NCBI RefSeq assembly: GCF_000247695.1
Contig: NW_004624847.1
Span: forward strand, 5,378,498 to 5,442,497
Source of the DNA: Heterocephalus glaber
Taxonomy: Eukaryota; Chordata; Mammalia; Rodentia; Bathyergidae
Reading direction: 5' to 3'
Length of the DNA: 64,000 nucleotides
This document shows, in pieces, positions 10,625-22,460 of this stretch. The first letter of the stretch is position 1, and each line of letters opens with the position of its first letter. The translations under genes and the position numbers were made by a program. The notes under the pieces were generated by a model. That model was not told the origin of the DNA. It did no database searches and was given only the letters and a program-made list of their open reading frames with translations.

Positions 10625-10755
10625 GCCAACCTTTTTGGACCTGAGTTCCGGATCTGTAGGGTGGGCATGAAGCCAATTGCACAAAGTGTTGTGAGCAGTA
10701 ACTGAGATGGTGTAAGCAAAGGGCTTGGCATGTGCCTCCTAGCAGTGGTGTTCGT
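10625..10755 (+). mobile_element. MIR-like ancient SINE
   Basis: TGAGTTCCGGATCTGTAGGGTGGGC, GTTGTGAGCAGTAACTGAGATG and AAGGGCTTGGCATGTGCC follow the order of the MIR 3' half. Confidence 0.55.
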
Positions 10756-11067
10756 GTGTACCAGGACATTCAGAGGGCTTGACTGCAGTCTTTTTGGTGA
10801 GGCCTCCTCTCTACCCCTCCACCTGCCAGGTTCCTTTCGGTCATCCTCATTTTATTTCCTCCAGAGAACTGACCACACTATTTAACATATTGTCCTCTTT
10901 GTTTGGAATTTTCTCTCTTATAAACTCCTGTGTCCATAAGTGTTTAGACTTAACTCAGAATAGGTGTTCAAATGTTTGAATGCATCAATCATATCTTATT
11001 GTGGGGCCTAAAGCATATACTGTACATTTTGGGGGAAGGGAGACTCTTTAAGGAAGAGAATATATGG

Positions 11068-11175
11068 CTGAGTGTTCTTGGCTGTAGTCCCACTTACTCA
11101 GGAGGCTGAGCCCTGAGCCCACAAAGTGTGAATCACCCAAGACCCTACCTCAAGGAAAACAAAACAAAAAGGAAT
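11068..11175 (+). mobile_element. B1 SINE, diverged
   Basis: GGCTGTAGTCCCACTTACTCAGGAGGCTGAG, then a deletion, then AAGACCCTACCTCAAGG and an A-rich tail. Confidence 0.6.
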
Positions 11176-11181
11176 ACATAA

Positions 11182-11270
11182 GGGCTGGGGATTTAGCTCA
11201 GTGGTTCTACCGCCTGCCTGGCAAGCGCAAGGACCCGAGTTTGATCCCCGGTACCAAAACAAAAAAAAAA
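11182..11270 (+). mobile_element. ID-type SINE with TSD
   Basis: Full-length copy, flanked by AAAAGGAATAC on the left (in the tail of the previous B1) and again after its A tail at about 11,280. Confidence 0.92.
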
Positions 11271-11559
11271 GAGAGAGAAAAAAAGGAATACGCAAGTAAA
11301 AATTTAACTTACAAAGTAAATTATTTAGAGTGAGAAAAAAAAGTACAGATGTGAAAAAATGACCAATAATGCAAATATAACTAAATTAAGAAAAATAGTA
11401 CATTAGTTACTTGACCTACTTCTCCAATTAATTGAGTGACACCTATAATACTTTTTTCTTAGCTGTGTATTTTTAATCACCTTTTCATATGACAGTGAGA
11501 GAATAGAATTCATTGATTCCTCTATCATAGTTGCTAAATTTTCATTAAGATGTGTATAA

Positions 11560-11644
11560 GGTGCAGAGATGTAGCTCAGTGATGCCACACCTGCCCAGCA
11601 AGTGCAGAGTCCTGAGTTCGATCCCTGGTACCCCCCCCAAAAAA
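11560..11644 (+). mobile_element. ID-type SINE with TSD
   Basis: GAGATGTAGCTCAGTG to GGTACC and an A tail, with AAGATGTGTATAA repeated on both sides. Confidence 0.93.
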
Positions 11645-11751
11645 GATGTGTATAACATGATTTCACATACAGACATACTTGCTGTTTCTAGTGTTGCTCA
11701 GATGTGTCCCAGAAAAGCAGTTCTTTTTTTTTTTTTTTTCATTTTTAGTTT

Positions 11752-11900
11752 TGCTTTTTCAAGTTTTTTTTTATTGGTACATGTTTATGTTTGCAGTACA
11801 TAATGATTACATTCATTGTGGGAAGTTGGTACATGTGCATAACGTGTCATAATTCTTTATACTCCCACTTCCCCCTCTTTCCTCCCCCTTTGCTCTATCT
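11752..11900 (-). mobile_element. L1 3' UTR fragment
   Basis: Starts with a T tail (TTTTTTTTATTGGTACATG), then ATAATGATTACATTCATTGTGGG and a C/T-rich stretch, parallel to the L1 tails at 4.5 and 54.2 kb. Confidence 0.8.
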
Positions 11901-12869
11901 CATGGTCCTCTTCCCCTTAGTTCTGATTAATTCCGTGTTGTACAGTTCCAATTTTATATGTGCTGCCAAAGTGAGGACAGTTCTATCCAGGAAAGAAAAT
12001 ACACCTGAGGCACACTTATAATTATATTGCAGTATGATGGATGTTCTCTCCCAACAGGCAAGGACTTCTGTTTTGACTATGGAGAGCTGAATTCTCTGCC
12101 TGCAGTTCAGCACATCTGATGGTAAATTTCCCAAATGAGTGATTGGCTTCTTACATTTCAACCTTCTTTTCCACTCCCTGGGCACTTCCCATGCCAGGTG
12201 CTATCAACCCCCTTGTGTTGCCTCAGGATCCCAGATCCTGCACCTGTGGCACAAAGCCCTGGGTGACACTGGGTGTGATAGTTCTATCCAAGGAGCCTTA
12301 CCTGGCTGAAATGGCTGTAATCACTCAGGTGTGTGGAGAACATAAATATGCTCCTGCCTCAGTCTCCCTTAGCCTGCCAGTCTGCCTGGCACACAGGGGA
12401 GAGAGACAAAGGCAGAGTTTCACACAGTGGAAAGAGGCAGCTATCCTAATTTATTGCAATCAGAATATTTTTGCTAAATTTTACAGAAGTAGATGACCAT
12501 AGAGACACTGCTTAGGGCCTTTCTTAGGAACATGGAAGGATTCTGTATGAGAGGCTCAGAAACATTAGCTTCATGATCCGCACTAGCTGTATACTCAAGC
12601 TGTGTTGTGGGTGCAGTTTCCTAGCCACACACTTGATGCCAGATCACCTGTGAGGGTGTGAGGTGAGGGCACTCTGTACATCTTCAGCAGCTAGTGGGCA
12701 TGTGTTTAGGAAGAGAAAAAAATTTTAGAAATTGTTTCAATCATGAGGCTTTACTAAATCTTTTATCCCTTTATGATTACAATTCTACTTTCTTCAGTAG
12801 TAGTTAATAAAAGGAAATTGGGGAAGAAACCCAATATCTGAATAAGAAATCAGTCCCAGAGAATACTAC

Positions 12870-12954
12870 TTTTTTTTCTTGGTACTGGTGATTGAACTCG
12901 GGACCTTGCGCTTGCAAGGCAGGTGGAGGAACCACTGAGCTAAATCCCCTGCCC
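12870..12954 (-). mobile_element. ID-type SINE with TSD
   Basis: Antisense full-length copy, flanked by AATACTAC on both sides. Confidence 0.92.
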
Positions 12955-13586
12955 AATACTACATTTTTTTAATCGAACTGTTTTAGAAAGAAGAGTAAAT
13001 ACAACGCTTAGAGGAGAACAAGTAATTTGCTTTCTCTGGGAGGTGAGCAGTGAGTGATGTGACCTGGATAACTGCTCTCAGGAAGGATTTGAGGCCAGCA
13101 GCATTATAGGCAACTTCTGGAAACTGTCTGATTTCAAAGGTAACATACTCATCACTGAAAGCAGTTTGGAAAGTACAGAAAATTGAAAATAAGAAAATAA
13201 AAATTAGCCCTCTTCCCTCTCCCAGAGATAACCACCATAAACATGTTTTAAAATGCACAGATGTGGAGCATGGTCCAGGAGGTGGATGAACCATTCTTCA
13301 CCCTGCACCTTCTCTGACCAGGTGTAACTCTTGCACATGTGCAAAGAGCAGCTGTGGTGGACTAGTCCAGAGTTAGAAGCACCAGTACACCAGCTGTTAG
13401 CTTTCTGTGTTGCCTCCAGCACCCCTTGGTCTGGACTCAGGATGTCCAAGCCTGGAGGACACCAGGTATGAACAGGGAGGGCTGCAGGGAAGCCTTCTAT
13501 TCTGGGCTCCAGGAAGGAGTGCAAGAAAGCCACCATTTTTTTTCCTCTCTTCTCCCCACATCCAGTCATTCCTATGGGAGTTGCTT

Positions 13587-13672
13587 GTTTTGTCTTTTTG
13601 GTACTGGGGATCAACTCAGGACCCTGGGCTTTCGTGGCAGGGGACAGCACCACTGAGCTAAATCCCTGGCCC
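13587..13672 (-). mobile_element. ID-type SINE
   Basis: Antisense copy. GGAGTTGCTT on the left and GAAGTTGCTT on the right suggest a one-mismatch TSD. Confidence 0.9.
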
Positions 13673-14284
13673 TGGAAGTTGCTTTTTTAAAAAAAACACT
13701 CTTCTGTCCTATAGCTCCATCCTAGGCAATATTCAGAGTGTATTGCAGAGCAGGGTAACTAAAGCCCCAGGTTTCTGGCTGGAGGACTGAAAGAAGAACC
13801 CTAGGAGACTGGAAAGTATAGCTGGAAGGTTGAGAGGGGAGCTTGGGTAAGCAGTTCCTTAACGTTGACAAACTTTGGGGCTCGGTACACTAAGCTGTGC
13901 TTGTGCAGGTCTGACCCTGACCAGCTTGTTAAAGACTGAGAATCCAGCTCAGGGATAGACCAGCCAGCTCCCCTTGGCTAAATGGGGCGCACACAGGGTG
14001 TTGTTGAGGAATGTTGTTAAGGTGACCCAGACCACTTCCTGCAGAAGGCTGGTCAGGACCTGTGGCCTGAGCAGGTCAGTGCCTGCTCAGCAAAAATACC
14101 AACATTCTCCATAGGACTTAAGCAAGATCCACATGGTCCAGTAGCACAGTACGAGAGACAGGCTGACGCTAATGTGATACAAGTTGGACTGATCTGACAG
14201 AGACTGTGTTTGGCCTCATCTCTGTTATCCTGGACTATGTTATTCTACATGGCATTACCACTTTGCTGATGTAACTCACCAGCT

Positions 14285-14710
14285 AACCTTGAAATCATGA
14301 GGCTGACCTGGATTATCCAGGTGGATTCATATAATTACATGAGCCCCTTAGAAGCAAGGATCTGTCTATACCTGGTTTCAGATGGGAGCTGCAGAGGCAC
14401 TAGAAACATAGGAAGTTTTCAAAGCACTGCTCCTGGCTTGGAAGATGGAAGGGGCCATCAGCCAAGAAATGCAGATGGCCTGGAGAAGCTGAGAGTGACC
14501 AACAGCTGACAGCCAGCGAGTAGAGACCTCAGTCCTGTACCTGCAGAATGCATGAGGGTTCTGAAAGTGCCTGCTCCCACAGAGGATCAGATAAGACTCC
14601 AAGCACAGCTGACGCCTTGGTTTAAGACTAAGATTTTGAGCACAGAGAACTCTGGTGAATTCACTGCACCCCAGCTTCTGACCGACCGAAACAATGATAT
14701 AATAAAGGGC
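14285..14710 (+). mobile_element. Ancient MaLR-type LTR, tentative
   Basis: CTGGATTATCCAGGTGG, ATGAGCCCCTTAGAAGCA, GAAGATGGAAGGGGCC, CAGCTGACAGCCAGC and AATAAAGGGCTG in this order resemble mammalian MLT1-type LTRs recalled from memory. No internal region is attached. Confidence 0.45.
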
Positions 14711-14721
14711 TGTTATTATGC

Positions 14722-14885
14722 TGGTTGTGGTGGTTCACACCTGTAATTCTAGCAGATTTGGAGACTGAGGTGGGAGAATCGCAAATTCGAAGGCCAACTT
14801 GGGCTACCTAGCAAGATCCTGTCTCAAAATACAAATAGATGAGGGAGTAGTTCAGCATTCGCTGGTTTCAGTCTACAGTACTGAT
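14722..14885 (+). mobile_element. B1-dID dimer SINE
   Basis: B1 unit (GGTGGTTCACACCTGTAATTC ... GATCCTGTCTCAAAATAC) followed by a short ID-like unit with GTTTCAGTCTACAGTAC. Confidence 0.75.
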
Positions 14886-15384
14886 GGGGGAACTGTTGTT
14901 TTAAGCTAAGTTTCTGGTAGCTTACTAAGGCTATAATAAAAATCTGACCTTTAAAAGCAACTGTTACTAGAATATTTCAGCTATTTTTGAAACAGGCAGA
15001 AACATAGATGGAGTTGGCAGAAATATAGGAAATACGAAGAATGAAGTGGGAATTGTAGTAAAAAATACAGTGGAAGTGACAAGGGACTTTATAATGTACA
15101 GTTTTTAAATCAAAGGGTTTTTTTGTTTGTCTTTCTAGTCTTGAGGAATTTGCATCATAGCCTGTTGGATTGGAGCCAAGATCCAGAGTGCTAATCTTGC
15201 CTCTCCATAGGTTGGGTCTGTGGCCTTCAGCAAGTAGCTTTGTTCTCAGGGCTGTGGTTACCTTTGGAAAGTGTAGACTGGGCCGGCATCCACCAAGTAG
15301 GAGCCTCTGTCTCTGTGAGCTGTGAATTAGCCAAAGGGTTCCTTTAGTTATTGACCACATCAAGTTGTTGCTAGGTTGTTTTTG

Positions 15385-15545
15385 TTTTTTTTAAAAACTG
15401 TGGAAAATTCCAAACATTCACAAAACTAAAAAGGTATCAAAGCCCATGCCTCCAGCTTTGATCAGCACATGGGCAGTCTTTTTTTTTTTTTCCCTGTACT
15501 CCGTCCACTCATCCTTAACTCATTGGATTATTTTAAAGTAACTGC
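15385..15545. repeat. Ancient interspersed repeat, unclassified
   Basis: GAAAATTCCAAACATTCACAAAACT resembles old L1 or LTR 3' ends, followed by a T run. I cannot name the family or the strand. Confidence 0.3.
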
Positions 15546-15554
15546 TAGCTCTGT

Positions 15555-16500
15555 TCCCTTTTGTCCAGCCGGTTATGCACTGAAACCTCTACAAACTGAG
15601 CTAAGTAAACCTTTTTTCGTTTAACTTTGAGTGTTGGGTGTTTTGTCTCAGCAATAAGAGTAACTAACACAAAATTTGGTACCAGAGAAGTGAGGTTGTT
15701 ACTGTGACTCTGCCTGACCATGTGGTTCAGAAACCTTTGGGACTGGCTTATGAAAAGAGTTTGGAAAGGCTCAGAAATGCCGGCTGAGAAAGTAGAGCTG
15801 GAGCACCTGAGGCTGTACCTGATGAGAGGTACTGGCCAGAGCTCAGGAGACCAGAATGTTGATAGAAATTCTGCTGGTAAAGACCAAGCTCAGGAGGTTT
15901 CTGTTGGGAAGAAAGACTGTGATGGCTGCTGAACTCCAGATGATGTGTGTTATTCTGCATTTTGCTTGTGTCCAGAGACTTTGCCTGAGACTGAGATTAA
16001 GGGCGGTGGACTAATTAGTCTGGCAAAAGAAATTTCAAGGCAGTCTAATGTTGAGGCGATGGCATGGCTACTGTTGGGGGCTTTTAGCCAGATATATATT
16101 GAGAGTCAAGAGCAAAGAGACCAGCAGAATGATTTAAAATGTTTTCACTTCGGCCAGAAAGAAGGCTCCAGTAAAGCTGTGGACTGCAGAGATAGAGCAG
16201 AGATCTTGATTGCTGAGAAGGAACAGGAGAATAGAAAAGATGGCTGAGGACATCACAAGAAGCAGCAGGACTCCATCCTTTGTAGCGTCAAAATTGCAAG
16301 ACTTTGTGAAAGTCTTTGCTTTGAGAGGAAACTCCTAGAGCACCATGTTTCATAATGGCAGGGGCCTAGGGAAGTTGTTCCTTGGGATTTGGTTCATAGG
16401 CACTGGACCCCTATAGCCAAGAGAGAAGGAAGCAACAAGAAAACACAGTATATAAAAATATTCACAAAGTTCCCAATTCAAAACTGTCTACAAAACACTA
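15555..16500 (+). mobile_element. ERVL-MaLR LTR 3' end plus internal sequence
   Basis: The segment ACTGAAACCTCTACAAACTGAG, TAAACC, GGTGTTTTGTCTCAGCAATAAGAGTAACTAACACA closely parallels the LTR end at 28.4-28.57 kb, so this is an LTR 3' end. It is followed at once by AAATTTGGTACCAGAGAAG, the primer-site region typical of MaLR retrotransposons, and about 800 bp of non-coding internal sequence. I see no gag, pol or env frames, as expected for MaLR elements. Confidence 0.7.
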
Positions 16501-16639
16501 TTAGAAGTTTTTGAATGGTGGAGTTAGCTGGTGGAGTGGTGAGCAGCCGAGAAAGAGCCTCTGAGAAGTGGTGTCCTGACACTGGAATATAGTGTTGTGA
16601 GGAGAAGGAAAGAAGTGGGTCCCTGGGATCCAGGGAGGA

Positions 16640-17600
16640 TCTGAAGCAAGAACTAAAGTCTGTGGGGAGAGAGACTTCAGTGAAAAGGCAGGTGACAGGG
16701 TCGGACCTGCAGAGGCACAGTGACTCCTGGCAACCCCAGAGGCCTCCATGGAGAAATGCATCAGTGGAATGGAGCAGTGAATGCAGCGGACTGCAGCAGC
16801 TGGTGAGTTTTCAGTTTCAGACCTCAGCCAGGAGAGGGCGATTGGCTGGTAGCCATCTTGGAGAGGGGCCAACTGAGCTCTGAGCTTTGAACAGCTGCAG
16901 GCCAGCTCCGTCTAGTGGCTCCCAGTGTCTCGGTGAGGGTGCCACGTTGAACTGAGCAGGACTTCACGGAGCCGAGTTTGAGCTGGCACGAGGCACAGGG
17001 ATTGTTGCAGGCTCGGCAAATCTGGCTCCAACCTCACAGCCAGAAGCCAGCCTGCACTTAAGTGAAGGAAAGTCGCAGGCTTGCTGGGGTTATCCACTAC
17101 CCCAATGTAAATCTGCTGCTGGCTGGCTGGGATCAGTTAGCTCAGATCTAGGCTCTAGACAGGGTTACTGCCCACATTGTCTACCAGTAACAGCAGACAT
17201 ACCTTGAATTGGACATTTTTTTCTTTTTCCTTATTCTCTTCTTTTTCTTTTTTCCCCCTCTTTTCTGGTTTTTGTTCTTGTTTTCTTTTGTTTTTTCTTG
17301 ATTGCATGTTAATTGTTTTTACATGAGTGTAAACTCAGTTTCTAGGTTTTTTTTGTTCTGTTCTGTTCTTGTTTTTATTTCTCCCTTCTCTCTTTCCCTC
17401 CTGTCGTCTTCACCAGTTTCCCAGAGTTTGTGTGATCTTCCTTTGTCCTCCAGCCTTGCTTCTGATCTCTTCCTCTTCTCTTATTTCTCTGTATTTACCC
17501 CTGTAACCTCTTTTAAATCTTCTCCCCGAAGGGTAAAATCACCATATTGAGGGCTCGTTTATTGCATATAATTTTCTGGTTCATTTTAGATTTTGTTATA
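16640..17600 (+). repeat. Possible retroelement 5' region, unclassified
   Basis: A GC-richer stretch (CCAGGAGAGGGCGATTGGC, TAGCCATCTTGGAGAGG) leads into a long pyrimidine-rich tract at 17,218-17,530. The arrangement is reminiscent of L1 or LTR 5' leader sequence, but there is no ORF1 after it and I cannot assign it. Confidence 0.3.
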
Positions 17601-17869
17601 TAACTACTAATCTAATTCATACAGATAAAGATGACAGATTAATTGTTACCACAGTTTGTCATTTTCTAGGCTGTGTGATGTACTGTTATTGCTGATTGTG
17701 CCACTTTAGCCAAGGTGATATAACTGTGCTCATCAGCTTTTCTTTCTGGTATAGCGAGACTGAGATTGCCTTAGGGTTTCAAAAAATACTATAGGCCAGC
17801 CAAAGAACCAGGGACTGGGCCAAGTAGGCAGAAACCTCTCATCCCCAATAAATGAAGAGATAGGATCTT

Positions 17870-17988
17870 TTCTTTTTCTTTTTTCTTTCTTTCTTTTTTT
17901 TTTTTTTTTTGGTACCGGGGATTGAATTCAGGACCTTACACTGGCGAGGTAGACAGCGGAACCACTGAGCTAAATCCCCGGCCCAAGT
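17870..17988 (-). mobile_element. ID-type SINE with TSD
   Basis: Antisense copy with a long T/CT tail. GATAGGATCTT lies at 17,859-17,869 and again at 17,989-17,999. Confidence 0.93.
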
Positions 17989-18799
17989 GATAGGATCTTG
18001 CAACAGACTCAAAACTGTTAACATATTCAGGATGACCATAATTCATATGTCTTGTTACCAGGTGTCTCTGAACCATTGGTGGTACATACCATACATGACT
18101 TCCCATCCGGTGGCTTGGGACAGTCCTGCATGTACCGCTGCTGGTCCAAGCTGGTGGGAATGTGTTAAACGTGTTCTAGAATACAGTTCCCGACATTAAC
18201 TTCTCTGCCTCTTTCCCTTCCTCCCTCCCTCATGGGTAGGTGACCACTTTCGTTAGTTTTGGTTTATCCTTCCAGTATTGTTATTTTTATGAATGCAAAC
18301 AAATACATATATTTATGTTCTCCCTCTTTGGAGTTAACATGCCCTGCATCTGGTTTTGTGCCTTGCTTTTCTTCACTTTCACAAAGTAGTATACAAAGAT
18401 CTTACTGCTTCTCTTGATAAAGCTGTTACTGTTCGCTTGCAGTGTTGTGGCTTGCAGAGATTCAGCCACTTATCTAGATTCATTGTAGCTCTTTTTTTCA
18501 GTTTATAAAATTTTGTTTTATGTAAACTCAGAGTGCCTGGTAGTAGAAGATCTAAAGTATACTCTAAGAGAAAGAAATACATCTATTTGGTATTTGGGCA
18601 ATTTAAAAAAAAAGTGAAAGTAAAATTACAAGGTTGGCAAATACTAGTTATGTCCAAAAAAATTCTCTTTGAAAGTATAGTCTGTACTGTGGTATTGAAT
18701 TTGTCTGAAAGCAGTTCTCCCTTTCTGTAGCCACTGTTGCATATTCTGAGGTAGTAAGGCTGTGATAACAAAATTTTATGAGGTTGAATTTCTTTCTTC

Positions 18800-18945
18800 T
18801 TCTTTTGAGACAGGGTCTCCCTCGTAGTGCCAGCTGGCCTTGAACTCACTGTAGCCCAGGCTGGCCTCGAACTCTCAGCAGTCCTCCTTCCCCATCCTCC
18901 CTAGTGCTGGGATTACAAGACTACTCCACCACACCCGATGTAATT
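18800..18945 (-). mobile_element. B1 SINE
   Basis: GAGACAGGGTCTCCCTC, two CTGGCCTTGAACTC-type blocks, and CTAGTGCTGGGATTACA: antisense B1 with the internal duplication. Confidence 0.88.
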
Positions 18946-19568
18946 TTTGACTGCTAAATATTATAAATTAGAGGAGAGGGTAGGTGCGGCAGGAGTTGTG
19001 GGGCTGTAACTACGGTGAGCCTGAGGATTGAGGCTGAACAAGAGCTGTTCTTTGGGGACCACACACCCAGAAGCAGAGAATGGAACATTATAGAATCTGA
19101 AGAGCATTGTAAGAGCATATGGAGATCTATTAGGATTCTTCATCTTACTATGTTTCTCAGCAGTATGGTTTTTCTCTTGTGATGTCAATATGGCCTTATC
19201 TCCAAAAGGTTTGTACCTTTCAATCTATTCTCCCCTGAAGTAACTGTACTAGTAATAACTCTTATGTACTAAAGCGTTTTCTAGAGAATCACTTTGGTAC
19301 TCTTTATGTAGATTAGTCACTACTACACTAGCTTGAGATAATATTCCTTAAAAGAGCAAGTAAGGTGACCATATGCTTTCTAGTTCAAACCAGAACACAG
19401 TTGGAGCAAAAGAGGTGCTATACCAGATTAACAGGCTGTACCTAGACAATCACAGCCAAATGGAGACATATAATGTATAAATGTATAATTAGTTATAAGC
19501 TGCTTTCACATCCTATCACTACAATTGACAATTCTGAGGAATAATTTCACGCTTGCTTCATAGAACTT

Positions 19569-19660
19569 TTTTGGGGGGGAGGGGGGGGTACCGGGGATCG
19601 AACTTGGGTCCTTGCACTTGCGCAGCAGGCGGCGAAACCACTGAGCTAAATCCCTGGCCC
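19569..19660 (-). mobile_element. ID-type SINE, GCGCAGCAGG subtype
   Basis: Antisense copy with an unusual G-rich tail (GGGGGGGAGGGGGGGG). It carries the TTGCGCAGCAGGCGGCGAAACC core. GTAGAACTT/ATAGAACTT flanks suggest a TSD. Confidence 0.9.
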
Positions 19661-19833
19661 TCGTAGAACTTATTTGGGTTGTTAGGTAATATTGTAAGAA
19701 TAATAGGTCATCTGCAGTTGTCACTGGATAATCCTGGGGAACTGGTTTCCAGTAAACCCCCCACCTCAATACCAAAATGTGTGGATGCTCAAATCTCCTT
19801 TATAGAATGATGTTGTATTTAATCTGCATGTAC

Positions 19834-20021
19834 CAGTGATGGCGAACCTTTTAGAGACGAGAGCCCAGACTGCAACCCAAAACCCACTTATTTATTGCAA
19901 AATGTGAACACTGTAGTTAAACCTGAATACTGAGGTTTCAGTTCAGAAAAAGCAACTCATGCATTAACATCTTTTGTCTTAAAAAACAGATAACACTTGT
20001 GCCATGGGTTTACCACCGCTA
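19834..20021 (+). mobile_element. Non-autonomous hAT-type DNA transposon
   Basis: A 188-bp element begins CAGTGATGGCGAACC and ends GTTTACCACCGCTA, which is a decayed inverted copy of its start. The 8-bp flanks GCATGTAC (19,826-19,833) and GCATATAT (20,022-20,029) agree at six of eight positions and differ only by transitions, as expected for an aged hAT target-site duplication. The interior (AACCCAAAACCCACTTATTTATTGC) recalls non-autonomous hAT families known from reptiles, bats and other mammals and linked to horizontal transfer. The family assignment is from memory and needs a search. Confidence 0.8.
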
Positions 20022-20314
20022 GCATATATTGTCCTGCAAATTTTAATCATGTCTAGATTACTTGTAGTACCAAATAAAATGTCAGTGGTATGGGATATAC
20101 TAGGGGAAACTGGATATGGGATATACAGGACCTTAGGACCTGTCTGAAGTATGTGTATTTGCAGATTTTTGTGTAAGTCTGAAACTATTCTAAAATTCTT
20201 CCATTTAAATAATGATATAAATAAATTGCAATTAAGAACACATCATCCAAAAACAAAAAAAGAACCGATCACCTTCCAGTTTATTTTCATATTGAACTGC
20301 TCATAAAAGAATTA

Positions 20315-20470
20315 TGGATCCTTAGAGCTGAAAAAGACCTGCTATCCCACCCCTGCCCCTGCTGTTTTCCATATGAAAAGCAGGTTGAGAGGAGAGACTT
20401 GGCTGGGCTTATCAAGGGCAGAGTTGGAACTGGACCCCAGTGCACTGGCTCTGGGCTTCTGAAGCCAAGG
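20315..20470 (+). mobile_element. MIR-like ancient SINE
   Basis: TTAGAGCTGAAAAAGACC, CACCCCTGCCC, GGGCAGAGTTGGAACTGGACCCC and CAGTGC follow the order of the MIR consensus. Confidence 0.6.
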
Positions 20471-21044
20471 CGGATGCCTCTATCCTCATTCCCCACAAGT
20501 GCCTGCCTTTCTCGAGTGTTGGTAAGCTGCCCTTCCAGCACCAGACATTCTTGAGTAATGACTGCCTTCCCAGGGTTTGAGGGGCAGTTTTCCCAGCACC
20601 ACCAGTTGTTCGGCTTTCTGCAGGGAATGGTGCCAGATGTGGTTTCTGTGACACACAGGCCACGACAGCGTCTGGAGAGCAGTGCAGCCATGTCCAGGGA
20701 GGAGGTGTGTGTCCTGGGAGGGGTGTGGATGACCAGCTGTTTCTCATCAGTTCTTTGAGCCTGGCCTTGCCGTCGAAGACCTGACATTCTCACTCAACTT
20801 CCACATATTCATTAATTTACTTAACTGCTTATTCTAAAAAATAGCAGGCATGCTTAGAAAGAGAATAAAGAAGGATCCATCTCTTGCTATACTGTAGCGA
20901 AGAGGAAATGAGCCAAAGTCACACACGGCAAGAGCCCATTTGATTGTTACCAGCTGTGAAAGTAGTGAGGGATTTCTGGCATATTAGACGTATTTAATGA
21001 AGGACAGACATCATATTCTGCTTGCTTTGTTTGGTCAGTGCATT

Positions 21045-21478
21045 GGTCACTTTCTTGTTGCTGGGACAAAATGCCCAACACCCATAACTTAAAGAAGGAG
21101 AGGCTTGTTTTTGGCTCATGGTTTTAGTCCTTGGTTGGCTGGCTCCAAAGCAAAAACAGCATGGCAGACTGGCATGGTAGAAGAAAGCTGCTCACCACAT
21201 GGTAGCCTGGAAGCAGAGGAAGAAGGGAGGAGCCAGGACCAACAATACACCCTTCCAAAATTATAAATCTTACTATAAATCATGCTGCTTTGAACATGAT
21301 GATTATGATGAATGTGATCATTATATATGGCAGACATGTACTAGTAAAAAAAAAAAAAAAGAAGCATAAAGAGAGCACACCCTTCCAAGTCTTCCCCCAG
21401 TTATCCACCATTTCCAACTGGTCGCCACCTCTGAACATGAGAATTTGGAAGGATATGTTAGATCTAAACCATAACAGT
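21045..21478 (-). mobile_element. ERVL-MaLR LTR, split by an insertion
   Basis: Antisense LTR: TTGCTGGGACAAAATGCCC, AGGCTTG...TTTGGCTCATGG, GAAGCTGCTCACC..., and at the far end CATGAGAATTTGG...AACCATAACAGTCA. These are the reverse of the MaLR landmarks. A 118-bp foreign piece sits at 21,259-21,376. Confidence 0.6.
21259..21376 (+). mobile_element. Orphan retroposed fragment with poly(A) and 12-bp TSD
   Basis: The exact 12-mer ACACCCTTCCAA at 21,247-21,258 recurs at 21,377-21,388 and brackets 118 bp. The insert is AT-rich, contains a 15-A run near its 3' end and then 16 further bases. It interrupts the antisense MaLR LTR. I do not recognise the source. It behaves like an L1-mobilised RNA. Confidence 0.65.
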
Positions 21479-22169
21479 CAATACGGAGGTTTAGCTTTTG
21501 GTTTTCCAAAAAGAGCCAGTCCATAAGCATTTCTAGGAAGGCAGATTTTCATTGCCAGCAGCAGTTTCACCCGACTCCCTTTACTGTGGGCAGAAGACTG
21601 TGCTTTTGTCCAGGGAGCCATGTGCAGACTTCCCAGCAGAAGAGCAAGGGTGTAAATGACCAGGTCTGGGCCCTTGGGCCGATCTGTCATTTCAGACCTT
21701 TTGTCCGTTAAGAGCACTTTTAGGTTCACAGAAAAATTGAGCAGAAAGAACAGATTTCCCATTCACCATCTGCCTTCACCTTTCCCACCATCAGTGTGCT
21801 TCACCACATTCCCAAAGCTCCTGCAGACTTAAGAACTGAATTTTCTGACTTCAAGAAATGCCATGTCACCGAGTTATTGTTGTTAAATGAGAACATGTCC
21901 ATAGGTGCTGAATTTGTAGTACACAGTACTAAAAGTCAGTAGTAGAAATGGTATCCAGCCAGCCAGAGGTAGTTTTAGGGTTGAAGACTGCAGAGTTCCG
22001 TTCACATGGAAAGGAGAGTTCCCTGGTCCCTGGTTCTGCATACTGCCATTCCCTGGCAGGAGCAGAGAGTGGGCAGCGATGGACGACAATCTCCCAGCAC
22101 TGGCACTGGCCTTGTGTGTTGCTGGTCTGGCTGGTGTATCCCTATTCCTCTAATACTGCAAGCACACAT

Positions 22170-22263
22170 GGGCTGGGGATGTGGCTCATGGCACCGCTCC
22201 TGCCTCGCAAGCGCAAGATCCTGAATTCAATCCCCAGTACCAAAAAACAAACAAACAAAACAA
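22170..22263 (+). mobile_element. ID-type SINE
   Basis: GGGCTGGGGATGTGGCTCATGG to CCCAGTACC, followed by an (AAAC)n-like tail. Confidence 0.9.
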
Positions 22264-22460
22264 ATATTACAGGCACACAAAGCAAAGTTTCTATTAGGTC
22301 TTAACTTATGTAAGACAGGTTCAGTGCATACCCTTTTCCTTTTGTTTTTTCCCACTAGGAGAGTCAATCGGGATGTAGCAAATGATGCTGAGTGAGCAGC
22401 CTGCCATTTCTACAGCAAGTGTCCAGTTATTTGATGCTTCTGAAATAGTTGATCGACTTT

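Noticed and set aside
11182..11270. tRNA-gene-like sequence (A and B box) here and in the other ID copies
   Set aside because: The A/B boxes belong to a tRNA-derived SINE: no foldable acceptor stem or CCA-type end, multi-copy, A tail and TSD.
20287..20793. 168-codon minus-strand frame
   Set aside because: It covers a MIR-like SINE and has no recognisable domain; length is within chance.
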